Shown: in pieces, positions 34,946 to 43,322 of the stretch
Layout: the number at the start of each line of letters is the position of its first letter
Numbering within the stretch: the first letter of the stretch is position 1
From: an uncultured Clostridia bacterium
GTDB lineage: Bacteria; Bacillota; Clostridia; Oscillospirales; Acutalibacteraceae
NCBI GenBank assembly: GCA_945863885.1
Contig: CAMAZY010000004.1
Coordinates: forward strand, 45,071-109,070
Length of the DNA stretch: 64,000 bases
Reading direction: 5' to 3'
Notes under the pieces: model-generated
Told to the model about the DNA's origin: nothing
Databases searched by the model: none
What the model saw: only the letters and a program-made list of their open reading frames with translations
Position numbers and translations under genes: made by a program

Positions 34946-36631
34946 GTGTATCGGTTCGTACTTGTCAGCGTTAACGCCAAATATATCCATTCTTCCCTTG
35001 CCGCCTCGTATCTTCTTGCGGCACTTGGGGAAAAGCTTCCTGCCGATGAAATTTCCGTCGGACAAGTTGAGGGAACGATCAACGAAAAACAGGACGCAGT
35101 CTATCATAGAATCGCCGACGAAGCCCCGGACGCCGTCGGCTTTTCGTGTTATATCTGGAACATCGAATTCGTGTTATCTCTTGCCGGACGGTTCAAAAAA
35201 GAACACCCCGAAACCGCCGTGATTTTGGGCGGCCCCGAAGTCAGCTTCAACAGCCGTGAAGTGTTGAAAAAGCACGGGTTTGTCGACTATATCCTCTGCG
35301 GCGAGGGCGAAGAAGCCCTGCCGTCACTTGTCCGGTGTCTCAAGGAAAAAACGGCGATTCCCGACGGTCTTTGCACTTATCGTAACGGCGAAGAAATCCG
35401 ACCGGGCAATCTTCATATGCTTTCCTGCGGCCCGCCCGAAGCGTTCGGCGAAGTTGTGCCGGGTTCACTTAACAATAAGCTTGCCTATATCGAAGCGAGC
35501 CGGGGCTGTCCGTTTTCGTGTGCGTTCTGTCTTTCCGGCGAAAAAGGAAAAGTCCGTTTCTTTTCGCTCGACCGGGTCAAAAGGGATATTCTCACGCTTT
35601 CAAAAAGCGGCACCCGTACGGTGAAGTTCGTTGACCGCACCTTTAATTGCGACAAAAAACGGGCGCAGGAAATCCTGCGGTTCATCAAGGAAAACTACGG
35701 CGAAGCGATCCCCGACGGCGTGTGTTTTCACTTTGAAATTGCCGCCGACATTTTGGACGGCGAAACGCTCGCCCTCATCGGCTCGATGCCGCAAGGCTCG
35801 GTTCAGTTCGAAGCCGGGATTCAGTCCTTCAACCCGAAAACGCTCCAAAGTGTCCGGCGCAAAACAGATCTCGGAAGGCTCACCGAAAACCTCAGAACAC
35901 TGATTGCTTTCGGCAACTGCCATGTGCATACAGACCTGATTTTCGGTCTGCCGTATGAGGATTACGACTCGGTCAAGAAAAGCTTTAACCGAGCGTACGC
36001 CCTCGGTGCCAATATGCTTCAGCTCGGCTTTTTAAAGGTGCTACACGGCTCCTTTCTTGAAGAAAAGGCGGCTGAATACGAAATCGAATACAGCGAAAAG
36101 CCGCCGTATGAGGTCACCGGCACAAAGTGGCTTCGTGCGGACGAAATCCGAACACTTCACAAAATCGAAAGCGTGTTCGACCGCCTTTCCAACAGCGGAC
36201 GGTTCAAACGGACGCTTCGGTATGTGCTGACGGTCAGCAGGCTTTCGCCGTTTGCACTTTTTGAAAATCTGTCCGAGGAAATCGGTGATGAAAGCGCAAT
36301 GCCGCTTGATGTGTTCACCGAAAAATGCTTTGACTTCTTTCTTTTGCTTCCCGGTGTTGACAGAATGCGGCTTCGTGACGAGATGATAACCGACCGGATT
36401 GCAACAAACGCATCGGCGATTATCCCGAAGTGCTTACAAGTCAAGGACAGCCGGCTGAAAAAAATCAAAAGCTTTTTAGCCGAAACCTATCCGCCCGAAA
36501 AAAGCGGTATGAGAACGCTTGCCGTACTTTACTCATCGAGGGAAGTGATTTTTTCCGACCATATCCGAAAAGACAGAGTCAGCGGTGAGTATGAGATAAA
36601 ACGCATAAAAGAACAAGACTGCTGTTTGTGA
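34946..36631 (+). CDS. B12-binding-domain radical SAM protein (DUF4080 type)
   Basis: About 561 residues from GTG 34,946 (GGCGGAG seven bases upstream; the frame is open further upstream inside the deacylase gene). N-terminal cobalamin-binding-like Rossmann domain: VLVSVNAKYIHSSLAASYLLAAL, VGFSCYIWNIEF, LGGPEVSF. The radical SAM core has CPFSCAFC (CxxxCxxC for the 4Fe-4S cluster, about residue 185), KFVDRTFNCDKKRA and FEAGIQSF. The C-terminal 180 residues match the DUF4080 layout. Such proteins are frequent in Clostridia with unknown substrate; methyl transfer or tRNA modification has been suggested. The link with a tRNA deacylase next door is only positional. Confidence 0.87.
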   Translation: MYRFVLVSVNAKYIHSSLAASYLLAALGEKLPADEISVGQVEGTINEKQDAVYHRIADEAPDAVGFSCYIWNIEFVLSLAGRFKKEHPETAVILGGPEVSFNSREVLKKHGFVDYILCGEGEEALPSLVRCLKEKTAIPDGLCTYRNGEEIRPGNLHMLSCGPPEAFGEVVPGSLNNKLAYIEASRGCPFSCAFCLSGEKGKVRFFSLDRVKRDILTLSKSGTRTVKFVDRTFNCDKKRAQEILRFIKENYGEAIPDGVCFHFEIAADILDGETLALIGSMPQGSVQFEAGIQSFNPKTLQSVRRKTDLGRLTENLRTLIAFGNCHVHTDLIFGLPYEDYDSVKKSFNRAYALGANMLQLGFLKVLHGSFLEEKAAEYEIEYSEKPPYEVTGTKWLRADEIRTLHKIESVFDRLSNSGRFKRTLRYVLTVSRLSPFALFENLSEEIGDESAMPLDVFTEKCFDFFLLLPGVDRMRLRDEMITDRIATNASAIIPKCLQVKDSRLKKIKSFLAETYPPEKSGMRTLAVLYSSREVIFSDHIRKDRVSGEYEIKRIKEQDCCL

Positions 36632-36645
36632 AACGGCAGTCTTGT
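36613..36645. terminator. Bidirectional terminator between convergent genes
   Basis: Ten-base perfect stem ACAAGACTGC/GCAGTCTTGT (36,613-36,622 with 36,636-36,645) whose loop contains the stop codon of the radical SAM gene. It sits between that gene and the convergent LCAT-like gene ending at 36,659. The T tail is short on both strands. Confidence 0.65.
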
Positions 36646-36658
36646 ATACTATTCATTT

Positions 36659-38584
36659 TTACTTCGCAAGGTCAATAAACCCTTTCGGTCCGATGATTTT
36701 GTTCACGACATCGCTTCCCGTTTTCAAAACGAAAGAAAATGCCTTTTCTAAGAAGCTGTCGCCCGACTTTTCGTAAATTCCAAGTTCGACCATCATATTG
36801 TAAAGTGCATCAAGCGCCGCATTGTCGGCGTCGGGGTCGTTGACCGTATTGTATTTCACCGCAAGAGCCTTGTCATAGATTTCCTGCTGCTGTTCGGTGA
36901 GCGTGCCGCCCGAAGCAAGATAGGCTTCCATATCGGGAATATAGCTGCGGTTGAGCTTTTTCAGATCTTCGGCATTGTTGAACTGCGGATACAGACAGCC
37001 GTCTTCGCTGAAATTATCGCAGTCCGATACGGTTTTCACCTTACCCGAAGCAAGGTCGAACGCAAGATTCAAAGCGGCGGCGTTGTTTTCAAGCTCATGC
37101 TTCTGACCGTAGAAGTACCAACAGCTGTCTTTACAGTATGCGGTAGAAACATCAATCGAGCCGTCGGGAGAAAGAACTCTTCCGCTTTCCTCTTCAAAGC
37201 GTGTACCGGGCTTGACATAGCTTGTTCCCGGAGCGGTCGAAGAAATATTGATGATTTCGTCGCTGTTCGTGCTTTCGGCGGACTTCAGGAAAGAGAACAT
37301 CTTATAGTCCGACGTCTTTTCGCCGTAGGAAAGGCCGTAGCCGGCAATAAACGAGAACGTCACACCCTGAGCGGAAAGATCGTCCAGTCTCTCCTTGAGC
37401 GTTGACTGCGCTTTGTAGTATTCGTCGGTCTGCGCTCTTACGCTGTCGCTTTTGATAAGCGGTCTGACGCTTTCGTAGTCGTAGGACGGGACGAGCGCCA
37501 TAATCGACGGCGTATTGAGAATCAGATTATCCGCAAACGAGCCGACCGCCTTGTCAACAAGGTCACGAAGGGCGGCCTTCGGGAAAACACGCAACGCCAT
37601 ATTCACAACGTAGCCCCACGGCTCCCCGACCAGATCGCTGATAACCCCGTTATAGAAAAGGTCGGCGGAATTGCTGACATATTCTTTGTTGATGAGGTCG
37701 GTCACAAGGTCGCTTCCGTTCCAGCAGCCGACAATGCTCACAACACGGCGGACGTGATTGTCCGATACAAGCGGATATTTCGCAAGATAAGCGCTGACGA
37801 CCGAAGCACCCATGCTCATCGGTACCAATACGACTTTTTCAGCGCCGACTTTGTTTTCCGAAACGGCCTTGTCAATAAATTTTTTCAGACCGCTGACGTT
37901 ATCGTCGGTATTCGAAAAGGCGCAGTAATTATAGCAGTAAAGATAATCCTCATAGTTTTCGCCGAGCTTGGCTTCGGCAATTTCGGCGCAGGGAATCGAC
38001 GAATAGAAACGGGTTTTGGCTTCGCTTTTAACTTCGCCGTTTTCGTCCGTTACCGACGGATATTCCGAAACGGGGCAAGCGTAACAGGGCGTTACGACCG
38101 TCGGGTCGGCGTTTCCGTTTTCATCGAGGATATTGACCGAAAACAGACTTCTGATGACGGTGTCAACATCGGACTGAGCAAAGCTTCCTTTTCTTGTGAC
38201 AATCGAAGCGAAAAGGCCGGAAACAAGCTTTGCAATAGCCTTTTGCGTATGTCTGTCGGAAAGAGCGGACGAAAAATCGTTGTTTAAAAGGTTCCATCTT
38301 GCCTCGTACTTTCCCTCGGCAATCAAGGGAGCATAATTGTCATAGTCGTAAAGCGTTCCGACCGGAAAAGCACCGTCTTTAAGATAGCTTTCGTCAAACT
38401 TATATGAGCTTGACTGACCGATTCCCGTAACAAAAACAATCAAGCTGTTTTCATTTTCGGCGAAAGCATTTTCAAGGCTGTTTTGCGGTGCAATAACGGC
38501 GCTTTGCGGTTCGGCGGCAAAAGCCGGAACAACAAGCAGAGCGCACAGCATGAGACTCAGCAAAACAGAAAGCAGTTTCTTCAT
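36659..38584 (-). CDS. Secreted LCAT-like alpha/beta hydrolase, paralog 3
   Basis: 641 residues from ATG 38,584 (GGAGGAG site upstream). Signal peptide with cleavage around AFA-AEP, as in the two paralogs at 28-31 kb. ENSLIVFVTGIGQSSS replaces the SGMGSFPL strand; the nucleophile elbow is VPMSMGASVVSAYLAKYP, and SPDGSIDVS and GQKHELE hold the likely Asp and His. The C-terminal 110 residues (KLNRSYIPDMEAYLASGG to the end) are an extra helical region. More diverged than the other two and about 100 residues longer. Substrate unknown; extracellular. Confidence 0.75.
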   Translation of the reverse strand: MKKLLSVLLSLMLCALLVVPAFAAEPQSAVIAPQNSLENAFAENENSLIVFVTGIGQSSSYKFDESYLKDGAFPVGTLYDYDNYAPLIAEGKYEARWNLLNNDFSSALSDRHTQKAIAKLVSGLFASIVTRKGSFAQSDVDTVIRSLFSVNILDENGNADPTVVTPCYACPVSEYPSVTDENGEVKSEAKTRFYSSIPCAEIAEAKLGENYEDYLYCYNYCAFSNTDDNVSGLKKFIDKAVSENKVGAEKVVLVPMSMGASVVSAYLAKYPLVSDNHVRRVVSIVGCWNGSDLVTDLINKEYVSNSADLFYNGVISDLVGEPWGYVVNMALRVFPKAALRDLVDKAVGSFADNLILNTPSIMALVPSYDYESVRPLIKSDSVRAQTDEYYKAQSTLKERLDDLSAQGVTFSFIAGYGLSYGEKTSDYKMFSFLKSAESTNSDEIINISSTAPGTSYVKPGTRFEEESGRVLSPDGSIDVSTAYCKDSCWYFYGQKHELENNAAALNLAFDLASGKVKTVSDCDNFSEDGCLYPQFNNAEDLKKLNRSYIPDMEAYLASGGTLTEQQQEIYDKALAVKYNTVNDPDADNAALDALYNMMVELGIYEKSGDSFLEKAFSFVLKTGSDVVNKIIGPKGFIDLAK

Positions 38585-38616
38585 GAATATCTCCTCCAAA
38601 AAATTTTTATGTGTTT

Positions 38617-38645
38617 ATCTTAACACACCGGTCGGCGCAATTCAA
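38617..38645 (-). promoter_or_regulatory. Sigma-A promoter of the third LCAT-like gene
   Basis: Minus strand TTGAAT (38,640-38,645), 17-base spacer, TAAGAT (38,617-38,622), about 33 bases before the ATG. Confidence 0.65.
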
Positions 38646-38677
38646 GATTTTTTAAACGTTTTACAAGGTATTAAACA

Positions 38678-38715
38678 AAATTTAGCTGATTTCCGTATAT
38701 AATTCAGCTAAATTT
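38678..38715. promoter_or_regulatory. 12-bp perfect inverted repeat, candidate operator
   Basis: AAATTTAGCTGA at 38,678-38,689 and its exact complement at 38,704-38,715 are separated by 14 bases that include TATAAT (38,698-38,703). It lies between divergent genes, upstream of the promoter of the LCAT-like gene, and is followed by a smaller AT-rich palindrome. It could be an operator or the end of a transcript; no T tract follows. Confidence 0.45.
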
Positions 38716-38806
38716 AACAATTTGTTAAAAATGTTTTTATTTTATCAATGAAAACAAATCGGTTCAATGATAAAATGAACATATCGAAACAAAAGGAGAA
38801 AAACCA

Positions 38807-39937
38807 ATAACTGCAATTTTAAAACTCTTACTTGCGTTTACTCTGTCTTTGAGTCAGATTCTTACTCCAATCGGTGCGTTTGTTTCAAACGGCGGAGAAA
38901 AAGCCTTTTTTGAGGACCGGTCAGCCGAAAGCGAATACACTGCAAGCTATGCACAGGAACTCGAAAAACAACCGGGCAAGGACTTTGTCATTCTCAACAT
39001 TACCGATGTTCAGCTTGAAGACTACGAAGTTTACGGAAAGAACGGCGAGCTTGCAAAAAACACGATTGACAAGCTGGTAAACGACGTTCAGCCCGACCTT
39101 ATCACGATGACGAGCGACAACGGCTGGGGAACGATGGCGTACCTCGAGCTAATCCGGCAAATTGATTCCTACGGTATTGCGTGGGCACCGATTATGGGCA
39201 ACCATGACGGTCAGGGAATCTTGAGTGAATTCTGGGCGGCATACAATTTCAGCAAAGCCGAAAACTGTCTGTTCCGCTTCGGTCCGAAAGACATGGGCTA
39301 CGGCAACTACGTCATCAACATCACCGAAAACGGTCATGTCGTTCATACAATCTTTATGATGGACACTCATTCAAGTGCGACCTTTGAAACCGGGAACGGC
39401 AAAGAATCCGGCTACGATCATCTTTGGGAAAACCAGCTTGAATGGTACAAATGGGTCGTTGAAGGCGTCGCAAATCAGGAGAGGAAAACCGTCGAAAGCT
39501 CGGTATTTTTCCACATTCCCGTCTGTGAGTATCAGGACGCATGGGAAGCCGCCGCAATCAAGACGGAAGATACCTCCGCAATCAAGGATGGTCCGTACAA
39601 CGATGAATACAAGGACGTTTCGTTCGGCAAAAACGAGGAAAACGTCTGCTGTTCACCGGTGAACAACGGCTTCTTTACACTTTGTCAGACGCTTGGCAGT
39701 ACCAAGAACATCGTCAGCGGTCACGACCATGTCAACAACGCTTCCATTCTTTATGAGGGAATCCGCCTGACCTACGCAACGAAAACGGGAGCCGCCTGCT
39801 ATTGGGATTCGAATATGAACGGCGGAACAAAATTCACCGTATCGTCCGATGGCTCTATGGCAACTGAGCACATTTATGTTGACCCCGCCGAGGTCGGCTA
39901 TAAAATCTCATCGGGAATTTTCGGCGACGCTTGCTAA
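38807..39937 (+). CDS. Secreted calcineurin-like metallophosphoesterase, probable AUA start
   Basis: Calcineurin-fold phosphoesterase. Metal-binding blocks: NITDVQLED (the His of DxH is Gln), TMTSDNGWG, PIMGNHDGQ (GNHD), FFHIPV and SGHDHVNN (GHDH). The best ribosome site, AAAAGGAG at 38,791-38,798, is eight bases before ATA 38,807; reading from there adds a convincing signal peptide (ILKLLLAFTLSLSQILTPIGAF). No ATG or GTG is available in frame; the next possible start, TTG 38,849, has no ribosome site and would destroy the signal peptide. With ATA the protein is 376 residues and secreted. Substrate unknown; nearest relatives in style are purple-acid-phosphatase-like or Icc-like enzymes. Confidence 0.78.
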   Translation: MTAILKLLLAFTLSLSQILTPIGAFVSNGGEKAFFEDRSAESEYTASYAQELEKQPGKDFVILNITDVQLEDYEVYGKNGELAKNTIDKLVNDVQPDLITMTSDNGWGTMAYLELIRQIDSYGIAWAPIMGNHDGQGILSEFWAAYNFSKAENCLFRFGPKDMGYGNYVINITENGHVVHTIFMMDTHSSATFETGNGKESGYDHLWENQLEWYKWVVEGVANQERKTVESSVFFHIPVCEYQDAWEAAAIKTEDTSAIKDGPYNDEYKDVSFGKNEENVCCSPVNNGFFTLCQTLGSTKNIVSGHDHVNNASILYEGIRLTYATKTGAACYWDSNMNGGTKFTVSSDGSMATEHIYVDPAEVGYKISSGIFGDAC

Positions 39938-39961
39938 GATGCTTGACGGTAAAAGTAAAGA

Positions 39962-40003
39962 AAGTCCTTTGCCTGTATTTTCGGTCAAAGGACTTGTTTT
40001 TTT
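39962..40003 (+). terminator. Intrinsic terminator after the metallophosphoesterase gene
   Basis: Ten-base perfect stem AAGTCCTTTG/CAAAGGACTT (39,962-39,971 with 39,986-39,995), then G and seven T. It reaches the end of the convergent Nudix gene. Confidence 0.9.
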
Positions 40004-40388
40004 ATTTCCATTCGCTTTTGATTTTTTCAAGGATTTCCGCATCGGCCGGACAAAAATCAAAACCGTCGATTTTCTCAGGCGTAATCCATCGGATATCGTT
40101 GTGTTCGAGCATTTTCGGCTCACCCTCGGCGATTTCACAACTGAAAAGCGTCAGATCAACCGTCATATCGGGATATTCATGAATCACCGCGATAAAAACG
40201 TCCCCGACCGACACCGTCACGTCAAGCTCTTCCCGGCACTCCCGGATAAGCGCCTGCTGTTTGCTTTCGCCTTTTTCAACCTTTCCGCCTACAAATTCCC
40301 AAAGCAGACCTCTTGTCTTGTGCGCCGGTCTCTGGCAAATCATAAACTTATTTTCGTCCCGGATCAGTGCGGCAACTACCTGTGTCAT
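40002..40388 (-). CDS. Nudix hydrolase, MutT-like
   Basis: 128 residues from ATG 40,388 (GGGGAG six bases upstream; a GTG seven codons earlier is less likely). The Nudix box GGKVEKGESKQQALIRECRE followed by ELDV fits GX5EX7REUXEEXGU. QVVAALI at the start and WEFVGG before the box are MutT-like, suggesting hydrolysis of 8-oxo-dGTP or related nucleotides, but Nudix specificity cannot be read from sequence. It ends 21 bases from the sensor kinase stop-side gene and is transcribed in the same direction, possibly as the tail of that operon. Confidence 0.9.
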   Translation of the reverse strand: MTQVVAALIRDENKFMICQRPAHKTRGLLWEFVGGKVEKGESKQQALIRECREELDVTVSVGDVFIAVIHEYPDMTVDLTLFSCEIAEGEPKMLEHNDIRWITPEKIDGFDFCPADAEILEKIKSEWK

Positions 40389-40409
40389 ATTGTCTCCCCC
40401 CTTTCGCAC

Positions 40410-41558
40410 TTATTTTGAAAGCGTCGGGCCGTCGTCAAAATCAATGTTGATATCTTCGTCCCGTACCATAGCGTCAACATACGGAAGAATCACCGTAAAA
40501 TCGGTGTGTTCCGTTGTGCTTTTGGCTTTGATCGTTCCGCCGTGAAGCTCGACGATCTGCTTGGCGATGGCAAGTCCGAGACCCGACCCGCCGGTTGCGG
40601 TCACTCTTGCGGAATCAACCCGGAAAAACTTATCGAACAAGCGGTCGATCTTTTCCTGCGGTATTTCATCGCAAAGATTCCGGAACTTTATCACGACCCG
40701 GTCTTTCCGGATTCTTGCTCCGATTATAATGGTGGTGTTTTCATAGCAGTAATTGACCGCATTTTTCAAAAGGTTGTCAAACACCCTTGCAATCTTGTCG
40801 GAATCGGCAAACATCACGATCCTTTCGGGAATATCGATATGTACCTCGAGTCCCTTTTCCTTGAGCATCGGGTAAAACTCCTCGGCAATCTGGCAGATCA
40901 TCATTTTCAGATCAATGCGGTTATGCTCAAGGGTGATATTGTTGATATTGAATCGGGTGATTTCGAAAAATTCGTTGATAAGCTGTTCGAGCCTGTACGC
41001 CTTTTCAAGGGCAATTCCCGTATACTTTGCCCGCTGTGCAAGCGGAATTTCCGGGCTTTCGTCAAGCAGCGTCAGATAGCCGATAACGCTTGTCAGCGGC
41101 GTCTTCAGATCGTGCGCCAGATACATGACAAGGTCGTTTTTTCTCGCTTCCGACTGAGCGGCAAGCTGTTGGGAACGAAAGACGTCATGCTTGATGTCCT
41201 TTAAGGTGATTTCAACGTCGGAAAAGTTTTGGGAAAACTTTTTGACCTCGGTCTCGTCCGACGTGACCGCCGAAAGGCTTTGCCAAAGTTTGTCGAAGTT
41301 GACAAGCGTCGACACCGAATAGAAAAAAGCGGACAAAAGAAAAACAGCAAGATACAGTCCGATAACGACGAGGTAATTGTTTTTAAGAAGAAATACCCCT
41401 ACCTTTTCGCCGAAAAAATTCCGTAAAACAGCACTTACAAGGTAGTAAATATCGCTGTACTGTTTTGCGGCAAGCGTCAGCAGGATATAGAAAAACACAA
41501 GCAGTCCGAGACATACGAAATTAAAGCGTAGAAAATCCCCGATGATTTTCGTGCTCAT
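40410..41558 (-). CDS. Sensor histidine kinase (VanS-like)
   Basis: About 382 residues from ATG 41,558. Two membrane helices near 12-30 and 58-80 enclose a short extracellular loop, so the sensor is small. HAMP-like linker, H-box YLAHDLKTPLTSVIGY with the phospho-acceptor His, N-box LLKNAVNYCYENT, G1 box GGSGLGLAIAKQI. The frame is open upstream to about 41,642 through a lysine-rich segment (seven Lys in a row) overlapping the regulator gene, so a longer N-terminus from a TTG is possible; no start there has a good ribosome site. Partner of the response regulator encoded upstream. VanS-like pairs often regulate wall genes. Confidence 0.88.
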   Translation of the reverse strand: MSTKIIGDFLRFNFVCLGLLVFFYILLTLAAKQYSDIYYLVSAVLRNFFGEKVGVFLLKNNYLVVIGLYLAVFLLSAFFYSVSTLVNFDKLWQSLSAVTSDETEVKKFSQNFSDVEITLKDIKHDVFRSQQLAAQSEARKNDLVMYLAHDLKTPLTSVIGYLTLLDESPEIPLAQRAKYTGIALEKAYRLEQLINEFFEITRFNINNITLEHNRIDLKMMICQIAEEFYPMLKEKGLEVHIDIPERIVMFADSDKIARVFDNLLKNAVNYCYENTTIIIGARIRKDRVVIKFRNLCDEIPQEKIDRLFDKFFRVDSARVTATGGSGLGLAIAKQIVELHGGTIKAKSTTEHTDFTVILPYVDAMVRDEDINIDFDDGPTLSK

Positions 41559-41610
41559 CTTTTCTTTCGGAGAGACACTCTTTTTCTTTTTCTTCTTTTT
41601 CAGCAAGCTT

Positions 41611-42303
41611 TTATTTAGAATTTTTTTCAATTTTATAGCCAACTCCCCAAACGGTCTTCACAAAGCGCGGATTTCGCGACGGCTCGTGAAGCTTCTCCCG
41701 TATCCGTCTTATATGTACCATAACGGTGTTGTTGCTGTCAAGATATTTTTCGCCCCACACCGTTTCAAAAATGTTTTCGGTCGAAACCACCTTGCCCTCG
41801 TTGCGGCAAAGCAGCCACAATATATTAAACTCCGTCGGCGTCAGATTGACTTCCTCGCCGAAAAGATAGCATTTATGGGTGCTGTTGTCAACCTCAAGAC
41901 CGCCGATTTCGATGTATTCGTCGTTTGTGCTTTTCTCGTTGTACTGCGTCGAGCGGCGAAGCTGTGCCTTGATTCTTGCGGTAAGCTCAAGCGGATTAAA
42001 CGGCTTTGTGACGTAATCGTCCGCCCCGATTGTAAGACCGGAAATCTTGTCAATATCGTCGACCTTTGCGGTCAGCATAATGACCGGATAGGTGTGCTTT
42101 TTCCGGATTGCCGCACAGATTGTAAACCCGTCGACATCGGGGAGCATCACGTCCAGCACAGCAAGATCAAAGCTCTGACACGCTACCGCTTCGAGGGCAC
42201 TTTTTCCGTCAAAACACTTTACGGTTTCAAAGCCTTCGCTTTTCAGATAAAGCTCGACAAGATCGGCTATTTCCTTTTCATCATCTACGACCAGTATTTT
42301 CAT
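41611..42303 (-). CDS. OmpR/PhoB-family response regulator (VanR-like)
   Basis: 230 residues. Receiver domain: LVVDDEKEIADLV with the acidic pair, phospho-acceptor in DLAVLDVMLPDVDG (about residue 53), conserved Lys in GADDYVTKPF. C-terminal winged helix: LTPTEFNILWLLCRNEGKVV and VWGVGYKI. Pairs with the sensor kinase downstream. Divergent from a second two-component system starting at 42,618, so the 314-base region between them may bind both regulators. Confidence 0.95.
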   Translation of the reverse strand: MKILVVDDEKEIADLVELYLKSEGFETVKCFDGKSALEAVACQSFDLAVLDVMLPDVDGFTICAAIRKKHTYPVIMLTAKVDDIDKISGLTIGADDYVTKPFNPLELTARIKAQLRRSTQYNEKSTNDEYIEIGGLEVDNSTHKCYLFGEEVNLTPTEFNILWLLCRNEGKVVSTENIFETVWGEKYLDSNNTVMVHIRRIREKLHEPSRNPRFVKTVWGVGYKIEKNSK

Positions 42304-42363
42304 TTTTATCTTTCTTCCTTTCGGATTTGCTTTTTATCGGGATACTTATGAATTGCCGGTTAC

Positions 42364-42369
42364 AGTATA
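42364..42369 (-). promoter_or_regulatory. Extended -10 promoter of the VanRS-like pair
   Basis: Minus strand TGG-TATACT (extended -10 with TGN) about 60 bases before the regulator ATG. No good -35 hexamer lies 16-18 bases upstream, which suggests an activator-dependent or extended -10 promoter. The rest of 42,304-42,617 is AT-rich; possible -10 elements for the plus-strand system lie around 42,520-42,535. Confidence 0.45.
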
Positions 42370-42617
42370 CCATAGATCGGGAAATTTTTTCTTACAAAAA
42401 TCTTAAGATTCCATCTTTTATCCGTAAAAACGAAAAATTCGTCAGCTTATTCAAAATACCATGTCGTTTCCGGTCTTTTTTCGGCGGTAATCCTCTTTAT
42501 TTTTAGGTGAATTTATAGTAGAATATGATATAAATAACATTATGAGTTACTATGTCTGTCATAAATAACAAGTCGGCCTCTGCCGGCTTTCGGAAAAACC
42601 AAAGGAGAAATCACATT

Positions 42618-43301
42618 ATGGGAAAAATAGTTATTGTAGACGATGATATCGATATTGCCCGGCTTGTTTCCGATGCGCTCGAAGACGAAGGCTTTGACAC
42701 CCAGGTTTGCAGCGAAGCGGAAGCGGCGAAAGCCTATATCCTTGAAAACACAGACAATATCGACCTTGTGACGCTTGATATCATGATGCCCGGCATGAGC
42801 GGTCTTGAGCTTTGTCAGCAAATCAGAACCAAGGTTGACTGCCCGATTATTTTTGTTTCCGCAAAAGGCAAAACGATTGACACCGTTTTAGGCCTTGAGC
42901 TCGGTGCGGACGACTATATTGCAAAGCCTTTCGTAGTCGAGGAATTTGTTGCAAGGGTCAAAGCCCACATCAGACGTGAAAAACGGGTCAGCCGTACCGA
43001 TGAAGAAGGCATCATCAAGGTCGGGGACATTGAACTTCGCAAGGGTTCGTATGAGGTTCTCAAAAACGGCAAGCCCGTCCAATGCTCGACAAGAGAATTC
43101 CAGCTTCTTGAATACCTGATGGAAAACGCCGGAAAGGTGCTGACAAGAGAGCAGATCTTCAGCCATGTCTGGGACACCGAATTCGGCGATATCGGCACCG
43201 TCGCCGTCAATATTAAAAGCATCCGGGACAAGCTTGACCCGTCGAACGAATACATCAAAACCGTCTGGGGCGTCGGCTATAAATTTATCAAAGCGCATTG
43301 A
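42618..43301 (+). CDS. OmpR/PhoB-family response regulator
   Basis: 227 residues from ATG 42,618 with AAAGGAG eleven bases upstream. Receiver: KIVIVDDDIDIARLV, phospho-acceptor Asp in DLVTLDIMMPGMSG, GADDYIAKPF with conserved Lys. DNA-binding domain: CSTREFQLLEYLMENAGKVL and TVWGVGYKF. First gene of a plus-strand operon that continues with its kinase, three LCP proteins and rlmD, so envelope attachment of glycopolymers is a likely target. Confidence 0.95.
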   Translation: MGKIVIVDDDIDIARLVSDALEDEGFDTQVCSEAEAAKAYILENTDNIDLVTLDIMMPGMSGLELCQQIRTKVDCPIIFVSAKGKTIDTVLGLELGADDYIAKPFVVEEFVARVKAHIRREKRVSRTDEEGIIKVGDIELRKGSYEVLKNGKPVQCSTREFQLLEYLMENAGKVLTREQIFSHVWDTEFGDIGTVAVNIKSIRDKLDPSNEYIKTVWGVGYKFIKAH

Positions 43302-43322
43302 TAAAACCGGGGAGTGACTCTG

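Noticed and set aside
41559..41642. Longer N-terminus of the VanS-like kinase through a poly-lysine run
   Set aside because: Possible, but no upstream start has a properly spaced ribosome site and the segment overlaps the regulator gene; kept only as a note.
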